From: Anaeromicropila herbilytica
GTDB taxonomy: Bacteria; Bacillota; Clostridia; Lachnospirales; Lachnospiraceae
DNA: 64,000 bases
Reading direction: 5' to 3'
Assembly (NCBI RefSeq): GCF_016591975.1
Contig: NZ_AP024169.1
Coordinates: 520,001-584,000, forward strand
Below are positions 17,215-26,446 of the stretch, piece after piece (the stretch's first letter is position 1; every line of letters begins with the position of its first letter). The position numbers and the translations under genes were made by a program. The notes below the pieces were generated by a model. The model was not told the origin of the DNA. It did not search any database and worked only from the letters and a program-made list of their open reading frames with translations.

Positions 17215-17668
17215 TAAGAATAGTAAGTTAACACAAAAAGATTTAGCAATCATGTTAGGCGCTACAGAAGAAGAAATCGTAAATGAAATCAATGCAATGG
17301 AGCAAGAATCGGTAATCTGCGGTTATCCAACATTAATTAACTGGGATAAGACAGATTGTGAAAAAGTAACCGCATTAATCGAAGTAAAAGTAACACCTCA
17401 AAGAGGGCAAGGATTCGATAAGATAGCAGAAAGAATCTATAAGTTTGATGAAGTAGAATCTGTGTACTTAATGTCTGGTGGCTTTGATTTAACAGTTATT
17501 ATTGAAGGCAAGAGCATGAAAGAAGTTGCACTTTTTGTATCGAGTAAATTAGCTCCAATGGAAGCGGTACTTAGTACTGCAACACATTTTGTTCTTAAAA
17601 AATATAAAGAGCATGGCATGGAATTAGTGCAAGATAGCCTAGACGAAAGGATGTTGATTACGCCTTGA
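17186..17668 (+). CDS. Lrp/AsnC-family regulator
   Basis: A 160-residue feast/famine regulator. An N-terminal winged-helix (residues 3-50, KNSKLTQKDLAIMLGATEEEI) is joined to a C-terminal RAM domain that usually binds amino acids. The GFDLTVIIEG and VLSTATHFVLKKYKEHG segments fit the RAM fold. It overlaps the upstream gene by 29 bases and the downstream aminotransferase by four. Its position between an AIR-synthase-like protein and an aminotransferase suggests control of this operon by an amino acid or its keto acid (inference). Confidence 0.9.
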   Translation: MREKILAAIDKNSKLTQKDLAIMLGATEEEIVNEINAMEQESVICGYPTLINWDKTDCEKVTALIEVKVTPQRGQGFDKIAERIYKFDEVESVYLMSGGFDLTVIIEGKSMKEVALFVSSKLAPMEAVLSTATHFVLKKYKEHGMELVQDSLDERMLITP

Positions 17669-18840
17669 GAAATCCATTATCTGATAAAATAGTAACAATA
17701 GAACCTTCTGGCATTCGCAAATTTTTTGATATTGTTAGCGAGATGAAAGATGCAATCTCTCTTGGAGTTGGGGAGCCAGATTTTGATACTCCATGGCATA
17801 TAAGAGAAGAAGGAATCTACTCTCTTGAAAAAGGGCGTACATTTTATACGTCGAATGCTGGCTTAAAGGAATTAAAAGAAGAAATATGCAAATACTTAAA
17901 TAGAAAGTATCAATTAGATTATAATCCAAATAAAGAAGTAATTGTAACCGTAGGAGGTAGCGAAGCAATTGACATTGCAATACGTGCAATGATTAATCCA
18001 GGGGATGAAGTATTAGTACCTCAACCATGCTATGTATCATATGTACCTTGTGTTAGCTTAGCATATGGAACTCCAGTTATCATTAATCTGAAAGAAGAGA
18101 ATGATTTTAAATTAACGAGGCAAGAGCTACTAGATGCAATTACAGAGAAGACGAAGATATTAGTACTTCCATTTCCTAATAATCCAACAGGAGCAGTTAT
18201 GGATTATTCTGATCTTAAGGATATTGTGGATGTTATTATTGAGAAAGATTTATTTGTTATATCTGATGAAATCTACTCCGAATTAACTTATGGTGCAAAA
18301 CATGTATCCATAGCATCCTTTGAGGGAATGAAAGAACGAACCATAACGATTAATGGTTTCTCAAAATCTCACGCTATGACTGGTTGGAGGCTTGGATATG
18401 CTGCTGGTCCAGAAATTATTATGAAGCAGATGCTTAAGATACATCAATATGCGATTATGTGTGCTCCAACCACTAGCCAATATGCTGCAGTTGATGCATT
18501 AAGAAATGGAGATAGTCACGTACAATCAATGGTGGAAGCTTATGATCAGAGAAGAAAGTTCTTACTTCATGAACTTCGAGATATGGGATTAACTTGTTTT
18601 GAGCCATATGGAGCATTTTATGTATTCCCTTGTATTAAGGAATTCGGAATGACTTCGGATGAATTTGCTACTAGGCTATTAAGAGAAGAAAAGGTAGCGG
18701 TTGTTCCAGGAACAGCGTTTGGTGATTCTGGAGAAGGGTTCTTAAGAATCTCGTATGCTTATTCAATTGAAGATTTAAAGAAAGCATTGGAAAGAATTCG
18801 TAGGTTTATACAGAAATTAAGAATAAAAGATAAAAATTAG
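17665..18840 (+). CDS. PLP-dependent class I aminotransferase
   Basis: A 391-residue fold-type I aminotransferase of the AspC/PatA/AlaT group. Motifs include VGEPDFDTPWHIREEG, YTSNAGLKELKEEI, PFPNNPTGAVM, ISDEIYSELTYG and the PLP-lysine segment TINGFSKSHAMTGWRLGY. The C-terminal LRISYAYSIEDLKKALERI binds substrate carboxylate in relatives. The start is TTG at 17665, overlapping the Lrp stop (TTGA); no better in-frame start exists nearby. The amino donor cannot be read from sequence; coupling to Lrp makes a broad alanine/aromatic/aspartate role plausible. Confidence 0.9.
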   Translation: MRNPLSDKIVTIEPSGIRKFFDIVSEMKDAISLGVGEPDFDTPWHIREEGIYSLEKGRTFYTSNAGLKELKEEICKYLNRKYQLDYNPNKEVIVTVGGSEAIDIAIRAMINPGDEVLVPQPCYVSYVPCVSLAYGTPVIINLKEENDFKLTRQELLDAITEKTKILVLPFPNNPTGAVMDYSDLKDIVDVIIEKDLFVISDEIYSELTYGAKHVSIASFEGMKERTITINGFSKSHAMTGWRLGYAAGPEIIMKQMLKIHQYAIMCAPTTSQYAAVDALRNGDSHVQSMVEAYDQRRKFLLHELRDMGLTCFEPYGAFYVFPCIKEFGMTSDEFATRLLREEKVAVVPGTAFGDSGEGFLRISYAYSIEDLKKALERIRRFIQKLRIKDKN

Positions 18841-18880
18841 TAGAGAAACCAAAATTAACAAATAAATTCGTCGTTTCTTG

Positions 18881-18910
18881 TTGAACTAAATCCTATATAT
18901 ATGTTATGAT
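18881..18910 (+). promoter_or_regulatory. Candidate promoter for cheX
   Basis: TTGAAC and TATGAT separated by 18 bases, about 150 bases upstream of the CheX start. Confidence 0.4.
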
Positions 18911-19058
18911 TAAAAACATAATTCTAAGAAAATTATTAATCTAGTAATTAAAGAATTAAAAACATATAACCTTACTAATTAAGGGTTTTCCATCTCAAGA
19001 AAAATATGAATGAAAACCATAGTAATATATAGAATTACATTAAGAGGAGGAAATAGGT

Positions 19059-19529
19059 ATGGCAGGAATGAATGCAGAACATATTAACCCATTTCTGATT
19101 GCAGCTACTAAGGTACTAAAGGATATGTGCTTTATTGATGTGGCAATAGGAAAACCATATGTTAAAGATACAGAATTTACAAATGATACATTAGTAATTA
19201 TGATTGGTGTAACAGGAGAGATGCGTGGGCAGGTTATGATCGCAATAGAGAATCATGTCGCACTTGATATTGCTTCTAAAATGATGATGATGCCAGTTAC
19301 AGTAATGGATGAGTTATCAACTAGCGCTATATCAGAATTAGGTAATATGATATTGGGGAATACAGCAACTATATTTTCAACAAAGGGAATCGGAATTGAT
19401 ATTACACCTCCAACCCTTGCCAAAGGTAATGTATCATTTAGCAACAATTACTCAAAGAATTTGTGTATTCCGTTAACTTACGATGGGGATAAGGTGATAG
19501 GGTTTAACGTTGCACTAAAGACAGAATAG
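19059..19529 (+). CDS. cheX: CheX-like chemotaxis phosphatase
   Basis: A 156-residue CheC/CheX/FliY-family protein, which dephosphorylates CheY-P. One copy of the active-site helix is present, SAISELGNMILGNTA, with the Glu and Asn of the E-x2-N motif. The family strand GEMRGQVMIAIE is also visible. The size equals that of stand-alone CheX. AGAGGAGGAAATAGG precedes the ATG. It is not next to other chemotaxis genes, although a chemoreceptor lies at 53.2 kb. Confidence 0.82.
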   Translation: MAGMNAEHINPFLIAATKVLKDMCFIDVAIGKPYVKDTEFTNDTLVIMIGVTGEMRGQVMIAIENHVALDIASKMMMMPVTVMDELSTSAISELGNMILGNTATIFSTKGIGIDITPPTLAKGNVSFSNNYSKNLCIPLTYDGDKVIGFNVALKTE

Positions 19530-19613
19530 GAAGAAAAGTTTAGAGTAAATATATTAGACTTAGTATATATAAATAGAAAATAAGAGAAAATAAGTATTTA
19601 AGAAGGATTGATC

Positions 19614-20111
19614 ATGAATATAGTATTATTTGAACCTGAAATACCAGCTAATACAGGGAATATTGGTAGGACTTGTGTTGCAACAGGTACGAAATTACAT
19701 TTAATAGAACCACTTGGATTTAAAATTAATGAAAAAGCATTAAAAAGAGCTGGACTAGATTACTGGGATAATTTAGATGTTACAGTTTATGATAGTTATG
19801 ATGATTTTCTAGCAAAGAATCCAGGAGCCAAGATATACATGGCTACAACGAAAGCTTTGAATGTGTACTCAGATGTTTCTTATGAGCCAGACTGTTTTAT
19901 TATGTTTGGTAAAGAGAGTGCAGGAATTCCAGAAGAAATATTATTAAGGAATAAAGAGAATTCGATTCGAATTCCTATGATAGGCGACATCAGATCTCTG
20001 AATCTGTCAAATTCAGCTGCCATTGTATTATATGAAGCATTAAGACAGAATAATTTTGATCATATGAGATTACAGGGACAATTGCATAGTCACACTTGGG
20101 ATGAAGCATAG
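19614..20111 (+). CDS. trmL: tRNA (cytidine/uridine-34 2'-O)-methyltransferase
   Basis: A SPOUT-class (trefoil-knot) methyltransferase of 165 residues that modifies the wobble base of leucine tRNAs in E. coli. The motifs are in order: MNIVLFEPEIPANTGNIGRT, MFGKESAGIPEEIL and IPMIGDIRSLNLSNSAAIVL. The ATG at 19614 is seven bases from AGAAGGA; an upstream TTG at 19608 is in frame but less likely. It is followed by a strong terminator and probably monocistronic. Confidence 0.92.
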   Translation: MNIVLFEPEIPANTGNIGRTCVATGTKLHLIEPLGFKINEKALKRAGLDYWDNLDVTVYDSYDDFLAKNPGAKIYMATTKALNVYSDVSYEPDCFIMFGKESAGIPEEILLRNKENSIRIPMIGDIRSLNLSNSAAIVLYEALRQNNFDHMRLQGQLHSHTWDEA

Positions 20112-20146
20112 AAGAATTATTCTCTAATATAAATAAATTAATATCC

Positions 20147-20193
20147 AAAACGGATGAAATTCGTAATTTAAATACGAACTTCATCCGTTTTTT
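20147..20193 (+). terminator. Terminator after trmL
   Basis: AAAACGGATGAA/TTCATCCGTTTT continue into TTCGTAatTTaaatACGAA for a long, nearly perfect stem, ending in TTTTTT. Confidence 0.9.
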
Positions 20194-20387
20194 GGGGTCT
20201 AAGTTATTATAAGTCCGTTATGTATCTGATGTGAAACACAAGAGTAGGTTGATGTGAAAGTAAATACATGGTAAAATTCAAATATGTGATATAGTTATAG
20301 ACAAAGAATAGCTACAATTGTGATATTTATCTTTCTAATATAAATATATTTCAATTAGGTCAATTAAGAAGACGGGAGAAGATTTCT

Positions 20388-21074
20388 ATGAATAAAGATA
20401 GGATAGGAAAAGAGAATATAAAATTGCTAGGTTACATAGGTGTTATTTTTCTAACTATAGCTTTATCTTATAAACTACCTCATGATTCTTATTCCTTGAT
20501 GCAATATATGATAAAACCTATAAAACATGATAACACTGTATTCTACCCTTCAAGTATTGTAACATTAGTATTCGTGATGATTGGGGTTATCGGTCTTGCA
20601 AGCTTAGAAAGATTTAAGAAAAGAAAACTATTAGTAGTCTTATGTACTCTGTTTCTATTAATTCCATTTATGAAGTGGACAATAGAGATTACAAGAACCA
20701 ATTATCATTCCTTGATGAGGGATGGAATCAAATCTGTTGATATTGAAGAATCGAATATTAGTCTTGGTAATACTGATAATGATATGGTAATTAATTTTAA
20801 CTTGGATTTAAGAGATTATAGTAGACACCAAAATCGATTTAAAATACGTGTGTATCTTCCAGAATCAATAAGAAACTTAACTGGGAAGAAATATTATGAT
20901 TTGAAACAGGAGTATATAACTGATAATAAAAGTACACAAAAAGTACATGAGAGTATGCCGTTTGACAATATAAGTGGAGAGGAAATATCTCACTTGACGT
21001 GGTATTATGAAGATGTGAAGTACGTATTATATAATGATAAGCAATCAGTTAGTATTATAGATCATGGCTATTAA
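20388..21074 (+). CDS. Hypothetical membrane protein with extracytoplasmic domain
   Basis: A 228-residue protein not assigned to a family. Three hydrophobic helices occupy about residues 10-28, 56-76 and 80-101. The C-terminal 125 residues are polar, with SLGNTDNDMVINFNLDLRDYS suggesting a beta-rich domain, probably outside the cell. AGACGGGAGAAG precedes the ATG. It lies between the trmL terminator and hairpin element C and convergent to the two-component genes, so it is a single-gene unit. Confidence 0.65.
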   Translation: MNKDRIGKENIKLLGYIGVIFLTIALSYKLPHDSYSLMQYMIKPIKHDNTVFYPSSIVTLVFVMIGVIGLASLERFKKRKLLVVLCTLFLLIPFMKWTIEITRTNYHSLMRDGIKSVDIEESNISLGNTDNDMVINFNLDLRDYSRHQNRFKIRVYLPESIRNLTGKKYYDLKQEYITDNKSTQKVHESMPFDNISGEEISHLTWYYEDVKYVLYNDKQSVSIIDHGY

Positions 21075-21113
21075 TAGCGCATTTTGATAAAAATACCTTG
21101 CTAAGAAGAAGCA

Positions 21114-21374
21114 ATACCCCATGTCAACTTGAGAGGTCACTGAAAAAGTCCCTTTCAATAAAGTATAATGAATATTACTGTATCAATATTCGTGCTGTAT
21201 TTTGTTTTAAAGATGTATTAGAAAACCTTAATGAAGAAGGAATCCTTCAATAATCAGAAGGAGTGCTGCCCCCCGCGCTTTTCAGCGAGTTCGCTCCATC
21301 TGATTATGTTTGAAGGATTCCTTCTTCGTTTAGATTCTCTAATACTTCTTTAACTAAAAAACAACATGGGGTAT
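21114..21374. repeat. Long-hairpin intergenic element C
   Basis: An inverted-repeat element of about 260 bases between convergent genes. The outer arms are ATACCCCATGT/ACATGGGGTAT. Inside the left arm is a GGTCACTGAAAAAGTCCC segment matching the end of element B, then ATGAATATTACTGTAT. The inner arms pair GAAGGAATCCTTCAA.AATCAGAAGGAG with ATCTGATTATGTTTGAAGGATTCCTTC in reverse. The central loop is the reverse complement of the loop of element B. The right copy of the IS-like end is missing, so this looks like a partly deleted copy. It may also terminate both convergent transcripts. Confidence 0.75.
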
Positions 21375-21376
21375 CT

Positions 21377-22786
21377 TTAATTACTTTTATGCCCTTGCAT
21401 GAGAGTGAAAGTAAATTCGGTTCCTACTCCTTCTGTACTGATTACATTAATGTTCTCGTTGTGGGCAGTGAGAATTTCTTTTGTAATAGAGAGACCTAAG
21501 CCAGTTCCCTTTTTATCCTTGCCTCTTGAAGCGTCTGTTTTATAGAATCTCTCCCAGATCTTCTTGAGACTTTCTTTTGGAATACCAATTCCATAATCCT
21601 TGACAGAGACAAATACCTTCTCATTCTTCTCATCCGTGGATACCTTAATGGTTGAATTGGAATGGCTAAACTTAATAGCATTATCAATTAAGTTATAGAG
21701 CACTTGCTGAATCTTACCCATATCAGCTTGTACATAAGTTTCCTTGTTTGAGAATACTAAAGATATGGTAATCTTTTTATCTAGGCAGACAGTTTCGAAG
21801 CTTTCAGCAGTTTTCTTAATGATATGATTAATATCAAAAGTTGTAATATCTAATATAGTACCGTTATGGTCAAAGCTATTTAGAGCGAGTAGACTTGATG
21901 TAAGTTTGCTTAAACGTTCAGTTTCGAAAAGGATAATATTTAGATATTTTTCCTGCATCTCCACGGGGATGGTTCCATCAAGCATAGCTTCGGTAAAACC
22001 TTTGATGGAGGTTAGTGGAGAGCGAAAATCGTGTGAGATATTAGCTACAAATTTCTTTTGATAGTCGTCTAAACTATTTAATTCTCCTGCCATGAACGTA
22101 ACGGCATCAGCTAAATCTTTGTATTCATCTTTACTCTTAATGACTAGAGGATATTCGTAATTGGCCCCAGAGTACTGCCTTGCAGCTTCAATAATCTTTT
22201 TCATTGGTCGAACTGTGATGAGATGAATGACAAAGAAGATCCCAGCTAGAAGCACAGAGAAGAATAAAAGGCTAATATTTGCAATGTCAATATAATGTAC
22301 ACTATCTTTCTCTATGGATTTTATCGGAGTAGATATGACGATGTAACCTTTCGTCTCATAGTTTGCATTTACCGATTTAATAACACACAAAGTTGGTGTG
22401 CAAAAAATGTCTGGAATTACAGTATTCTCTAGGAAGGTGTAATCTAAAAACGTCCTATCGTAATCGTTAATATTTAGATTTGTTGAAGAGTCTCTGGTAT
22501 CGGTTATTATTTCACCATCATAGTTAACAACCCATATTCTTGCATCGAGAAAGGTATCGATTGTTTTAAGTTGTGAAGATAAAGTAAAGAGAGGTTTTTC
22601 ATTATTATAAAAGGCAGTTACATATTCCTTGGATAACAAGCTAGCTTCTTTATATAATAGTAACTTTTTATCTTCTAACAGGTTATGTTTCATTTTATGT
22701 ACGCCATAAGTATTCAGTAGAGTAAACATGGCGGCCATAATTATGAAAAAACAAAGAGTAAGCTTTGCGGATAAACGCATATGCAT
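21377..22786 (-). CDS. Sensor histidine kinase
   Basis: A 469-residue membrane kinase. Two membrane segments (about residues 8-26 and 170-192) flank an extracytoplasmic sensor domain. A HAMP-like linker follows, then the phospho-acceptor box NISHDFRSPLTSIKGF near residue 250, the N box DNAIKFSH, and the G boxes DYGIGIPKE and GTGLGLSITKEI. It forms an operon with the OmpR-type regulator upstream, overlapping it by one base. The signal is unknown. Confidence 0.92.
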   Translation of the reverse strand: MHMRLSAKLTLCFFIIMAAMFTLLNTYGVHKMKHNLLEDKKLLLYKEASLLSKEYVTAFYNNEKPLFTLSSQLKTIDTFLDARIWVVNYDGEIITDTRDSSTNLNINDYDRTFLDYTFLENTVIPDIFCTPTLCVIKSVNANYETKGYIVISTPIKSIEKDSVHYIDIANISLLFFSVLLAGIFFVIHLITVRPMKKIIEAARQYSGANYEYPLVIKSKDEYKDLADAVTFMAGELNSLDDYQKKFVANISHDFRSPLTSIKGFTEAMLDGTIPVEMQEKYLNIILFETERLSKLTSSLLALNSFDHNGTILDITTFDINHIIKKTAESFETVCLDKKITISLVFSNKETYVQADMGKIQQVLYNLIDNAIKFSHSNSTIKVSTDEKNEKVFVSVKDYGIGIPKESLKKIWERFYKTDASRGKDKKGTGLGLSITKEILTAHNENINVISTEGVGTEFTFTLMQGHKSN

Positions 22787-23499
22787 TATTTCTTCACCTC
22801 GAATTTATAACCAATTCCCCATACCGTGGATAAACTCCAAGCGGTATGGTCTTTAATCTTCTCACGTAATCTCTTTATATGAACATCAACGGTTCTAGTG
22901 TCCCCAATATATTCATATCCCCAGATATGATCAAGCAATTGCTCTCTAGTGAATACTTGATTAGGATGGGAAGCTAAGAAATAGAAGAGTTCTAATTCTT
23001 TAGGTGGCATCTCAATTGTCTTTTCATAATAGAGAACAGAATAATTACTTTGATTAACAATTAGATCGGGGTAGGAGACATAGTCTCCGGTCTGATCCGA
23101 AGATTCCTTAGGAGTCTCCACCACTGTAGGATGAAAACGGCGAAGAACTGCTTTAACACGCGCAACTAATTCTTTAGAGTCAAAAGGCTTAATGATATAA
23201 TCGTCAGCACCAAGTTCTAGTCCTAATACTTTATCAAAGATCTCACCTTTGGCAGAGAGCATGATGATTGGAACGGAGGAGGTTTTACGAATCTCCCTGC
23301 ATACTTCATAACCATCAATGCCAGGTAACATAAGGTCTAGGAGAATTAAGTTTGGTTCATACGTCTTAAAACTATTGATAGCTTCTTCTCCATCACTAAC
23401 TACTAATGTATCAAAGCATTCTTTGGTTAAGTAAAGGGAGATAAGTTCAGCGATATTTGTATCATCATCTACAATTAATATTTTCTGTTTTGTTGCCAT
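22786..23499 (-). CDS. OmpR/PhoB-family response regulator
   Basis: A 237-residue regulator. The receiver domain has the acidic pair DDD, the phospho-acceptor Asp in LILLDLMLPG (about residue 55), and the conserved Lys in DYIIKPFDSKEL. A C-terminal winged helix (residues 150-235) ends in RTVDVHIKRLREKI and GIGYKFE. AAAGGAGGTATCCC precedes the ATG. It is first in the two-gene operon with the kinase and lies 39 bases downstream of mutS2 on the same strand, so read-through from mutS2 is possible. Confidence 0.93.
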   Translation of the reverse strand: MATKQKILIVDDDTNIAELISLYLTKECFDTLVVSDGEEAINSFKTYEPNLILLDLMLPGIDGYEVCREIRKTSSVPIIMLSAKGEIFDKVLGLELGADDYIIKPFDSKELVARVKAVLRRFHPTVVETPKESSDQTGDYVSYPDLIVNQSNYSVLYYEKTIEMPPKELELFYFLASHPNQVFTREQLLDHIWGYEYIGDTRTVDVHIKRLREKIKDHTAWSLSTVWGIGYKFEVKK

Positions 23500-23538
23500 G
23501 GGATACCTCCTTTTATTTTAAATTTAATCGTTTAAATA

Positions 23539-25914
23539 TTATTTGAATTCTACAATAGTAACGCCATGATCGCCTTCTCCAAATGCACCAAGACGGAAGG
23601 ATTTTACGTATTTTGCTTTCTTAAGGTGAGCATGAACGGCATTCTTTAGAGCACCAGTCCCTCTACCATGAATTACGGTTACCTGAGGTAAATGGGAGAG
23701 GTAGGCATCGTCTAAATATTTATCAAGTAAAGAAAGTGCTTCGTCAACCGTCTTACCAATTAAGTTAATCTCAGGATGGATAGACATTGTCTTAGATATC
23801 TTAATCTTACCGCTACCTGTTTTGCTTAAGTTTGGACCTGTGATTACAGGTTCATCTATCAGTTCAAGATCTGTAATATTTACTTGAGAACGTAAGATAC
23901 CCATTTGGACAAATACATCACCCTTGGCATTCGGAGTACTTGAGATAATGCCTTTTAGTCCTAAGCTTAGAACATTAACGGAGTCACCAGGTTTAAAATC
24001 TTTTGGAGATTGATCTTTTTTCTTTGCTTTATTTTTTAGAGCAAGTTTGGATTCGGTCTCACTAAGCTTTCCTCTTAGATTATTACGTTCGTTCTCCATA
24101 TCTTTATTTAAGCCACTTGATTTTGCCCATTTATTATATTTCTTAATGGTATCGTCCGCATAATCTTTGGCATCTTGAAGAATCTCTCTAGCCTTTTCGT
24201 TGGCCTCCCGTAAGATCTTATCTTTTGCCTGGTCTAATTTATCTGTTTTTTGTTCTAGTTGTTTCTTAAGGTCAGCAACTTCTTCTTTATAGCGCTTCAC
24301 CTCAGCTTGTTCTTTCTCAATGGCTACTCGACTTGCTTCCAGATTACTAATAACATCTTCGAAGCTTTGATCATTTTCATTGATACGAAGTTTTGCATCA
24401 TCAATGATGTAATCAGGTAAACCAAGTTTACTTGAGATCGCAAAGGCATTACTTTTGCCAGGAATACCAATTAATAGACGGTAAGTTGGGCGAAGAGTCT
24501 CAACGTTGAATTCACAACTTGCATTTTCTACACCTTCTGTCGTAAGAGCAAATACTTTTAATTCACTGTAGTGAGTCGTAGCCATGGTACGAACATTGCT
24601 GTTATGAAGGTAGGATAAGATGGACATAGCAAGTGCAGCACCCTCAGTAGGGTCAGTACCAGCGCCTAACTCATCAAATAGTACCAATGATTTATCGTTG
24701 GCATGTTCTAGAATGGACACAGTATTGGTCATATGAGAAGAGAAGGTACTTAAGGATTGTTCGATACTTTGTTCATCTCCGATATCCGCAAATACATCTT
24801 CAAATACTGCTAACTCTGATTCATCAAAGGCTGGGATGTGAAGACCAGCTTGCCCCATTAATGTGAAGAGACCAACGGTCTTAAGGGAAACAGTCTTACC
24901 ACCTGTATTTGGACCTGTTACTACTAGTAGGTTAAAGTTTTTACCTAGGTTAATATCAATTGGAACAACGTGCTTTGGATCAATTAATGGATGTCTTCCC
25001 TTTTTGATATTTATATAGCTTTTATCGTTGAATAAAGGTTCTGTAGCTTTTAAAGCTTTAGATAAAGAAGCTTTCGCAAAGATAAAATCTAGTTCTGTTA
25101 ATATTTTTACATTGGCGGAAAGATTCTCATTTTCTTCAGCAACTAAGTTACTTAAGTCAGCTAAGATTTTCTCAATCTCTTCTTGCTCTTTAATCTCTAA
25201 TTCACGGAGATCATTATTTAACTTTACAATAGCCATTGGCTCAATGAATAAAGTAGATCCTGTAGAGGATTGATCATGAATCATACCTTGAAAATGACTA
25301 CGATATTCCTGTTTTACTGGTAAACAGTATCTTCCATTACGCATAGTTACAATGCTTTCCTGTAACATCGTACGATTTGTAGAAGAACTAACAATGGAAC
25401 CTAGTTGCTCACGGATACGGTCATTCGTATTCTTCATAGATCTACGAATTCCCTTTAGTGTTGGGCTTGCATCATCAGCAATCTCTTCTTCTGATATAAT
25501 ACAACGCTTAATCTCATTATTAATAGGAGAAAGTGGCTCGATTTGTTCAAATCGCTCGTCAAGAGAGTCCCTATTGTCTTCCTCATTATCTCTTCTGGAA
25601 TAGGATTTTACTTTCAGAGCTACATCTAGTACAGAGCTAATACTTAGCAATTCACCGATTCCAAGTGTGGAACCAACTTCAAGTCGCATAAGTGAGGAAC
25701 GAATATCTTTTATACCTGAAAAGGAGATGCTTCCCTTTTGAAGGATTCGAGAAAGTGCATCGCTGGTCTCTCGTTGTGCTTCTACGATCTCTGCAATATC
25801 AGAGCTTGGAAGAAGCTTATTACATAGTTCCTTGCCTAGCATGGAACCTGCATAGCCAGTTAATTTATCTATAATTTTATAATACTCTAATGTCCTTAAA
25901 ACTTTAGTATTCAT
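23539..25914 (-). CDS. mutS2: MutS2 endonuclease/ribosome-rescue ATPase
   Basis: A full-length 791-residue MutS2. The N-terminal lever and clamp regions are followed by the ABC-type ATPase: Walker A VTGPNTGGKTVSLKTVG, signature STFSSHM and Walker B LVLFDELGAGTDPTEGAAL. A long coiled coil (about residues 510-620) and a KOW-like segment lead to the C-terminal Smr nuclease domain. The Smr domain has LIGKTVDEAL and the HGRGTGALK motif. Known relatives suppress recombination and act on collided ribosomes. The gene starts at ATG after AAGGGTAGCGTT. Confidence 0.95.
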   Translation of the reverse strand: MNTKVLRTLEYYKIIDKLTGYAGSMLGKELCNKLLPSSDIAEIVEAQRETSDALSRILQKGSISFSGIKDIRSSLMRLEVGSTLGIGELLSISSVLDVALKVKSYSRRDNEEDNRDSLDERFEQIEPLSPINNEIKRCIISEEEIADDASPTLKGIRRSMKNTNDRIREQLGSIVSSSTNRTMLQESIVTMRNGRYCLPVKQEYRSHFQGMIHDQSSTGSTLFIEPMAIVKLNNDLRELEIKEQEEIEKILADLSNLVAEENENLSANVKILTELDFIFAKASLSKALKATEPLFNDKSYINIKKGRHPLIDPKHVVPIDINLGKNFNLLVVTGPNTGGKTVSLKTVGLFTLMGQAGLHIPAFDESELAVFEDVFADIGDEQSIEQSLSTFSSHMTNTVSILEHANDKSLVLFDELGAGTDPTEGAALAMSILSYLHNSNVRTMATTHYSELKVFALTTEGVENASCEFNVETLRPTYRLLIGIPGKSNAFAISSKLGLPDYIIDDAKLRINENDQSFEDVISNLEASRVAIEKEQAEVKRYKEEVADLKKQLEQKTDKLDQAKDKILREANEKAREILQDAKDYADDTIKKYNKWAKSSGLNKDMENERNNLRGKLSETESKLALKNKAKKKDQSPKDFKPGDSVNVLSLGLKGIISSTPNAKGDVFVQMGILRSQVNITDLELIDEPVITGPNLSKTGSGKIKISKTMSIHPEINLIGKTVDEALSLLDKYLDDAYLSHLPQVTVIHGRGTGALKNAVHAHLKKAKYVKSFRLGAFGEGDHGVTIVEFK

Positions 25915-26446
25915 AACGCTACCCTTCTATTTATTATTGATTAATTAGTTGCAGGAGCGTTATTATTGTGCTCCTATTACACTATATTCTACCTTATATT
26001 GTATAAAAATAAAACTAGAAATTTCAGATTTATTCCATAGGGAAAGTGGTGGTAGACACGAAGTGGAAAGAGTTGATCTAAATAATAATAATTGATATTG
26101 GGGATATTGAGAAAATAACATAGAAATGTTTAGATATGATGTTGGGGGTAAAAGGTAAAATCATCAATTTAAACTTTATTAAAAAGGTATTAGAGATATT
26201 ATAATTTTTATACATTATAATAGAGAACCAGTGATATAAAAAGTAAAATTACTCCAAAAAAGCATTCTGAGATTGACAGTTGCCAATAAATTCAGTATGA
26301 TATGAGTGATATATGTGCATAGTTTACAAATCATTCATATATTATTCATATGTAAATGATAAAATTGTATAAAACAAAAAGTAACTTCCCAAGATTATAA
26401 GGGAAGTGTGTTTTAAATAATGTATATTTGGTAAAGGAGAAATCAC
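25915..26446. other. Divergent intergenic region between mutS2 and the HtrA-like gene
   Basis: About 530 AT-rich bases. Three structures are visible. The first is GGAGC/GCTCC around an 11-base loop at about 25951-25971, in the mutS2 leader. The second is a near-palindrome at 26330-26360 built on ATCATTCATAT and its reverse. The third is a hairpin ACTTCCC (26384-26390)/GGGAAGT (26401-26407), followed by GTGTTTTA in the leader of the HtrA-like gene. Promoters for both divergent genes must be here. I see no open frame or repeat. Confidence 0.4.

Noticed and set aside
25028..25273. Several plus-strand open frames inside mutS2
   Set aside because: They are shadows of a full-length, motif-complete MutS2 on the other strand.
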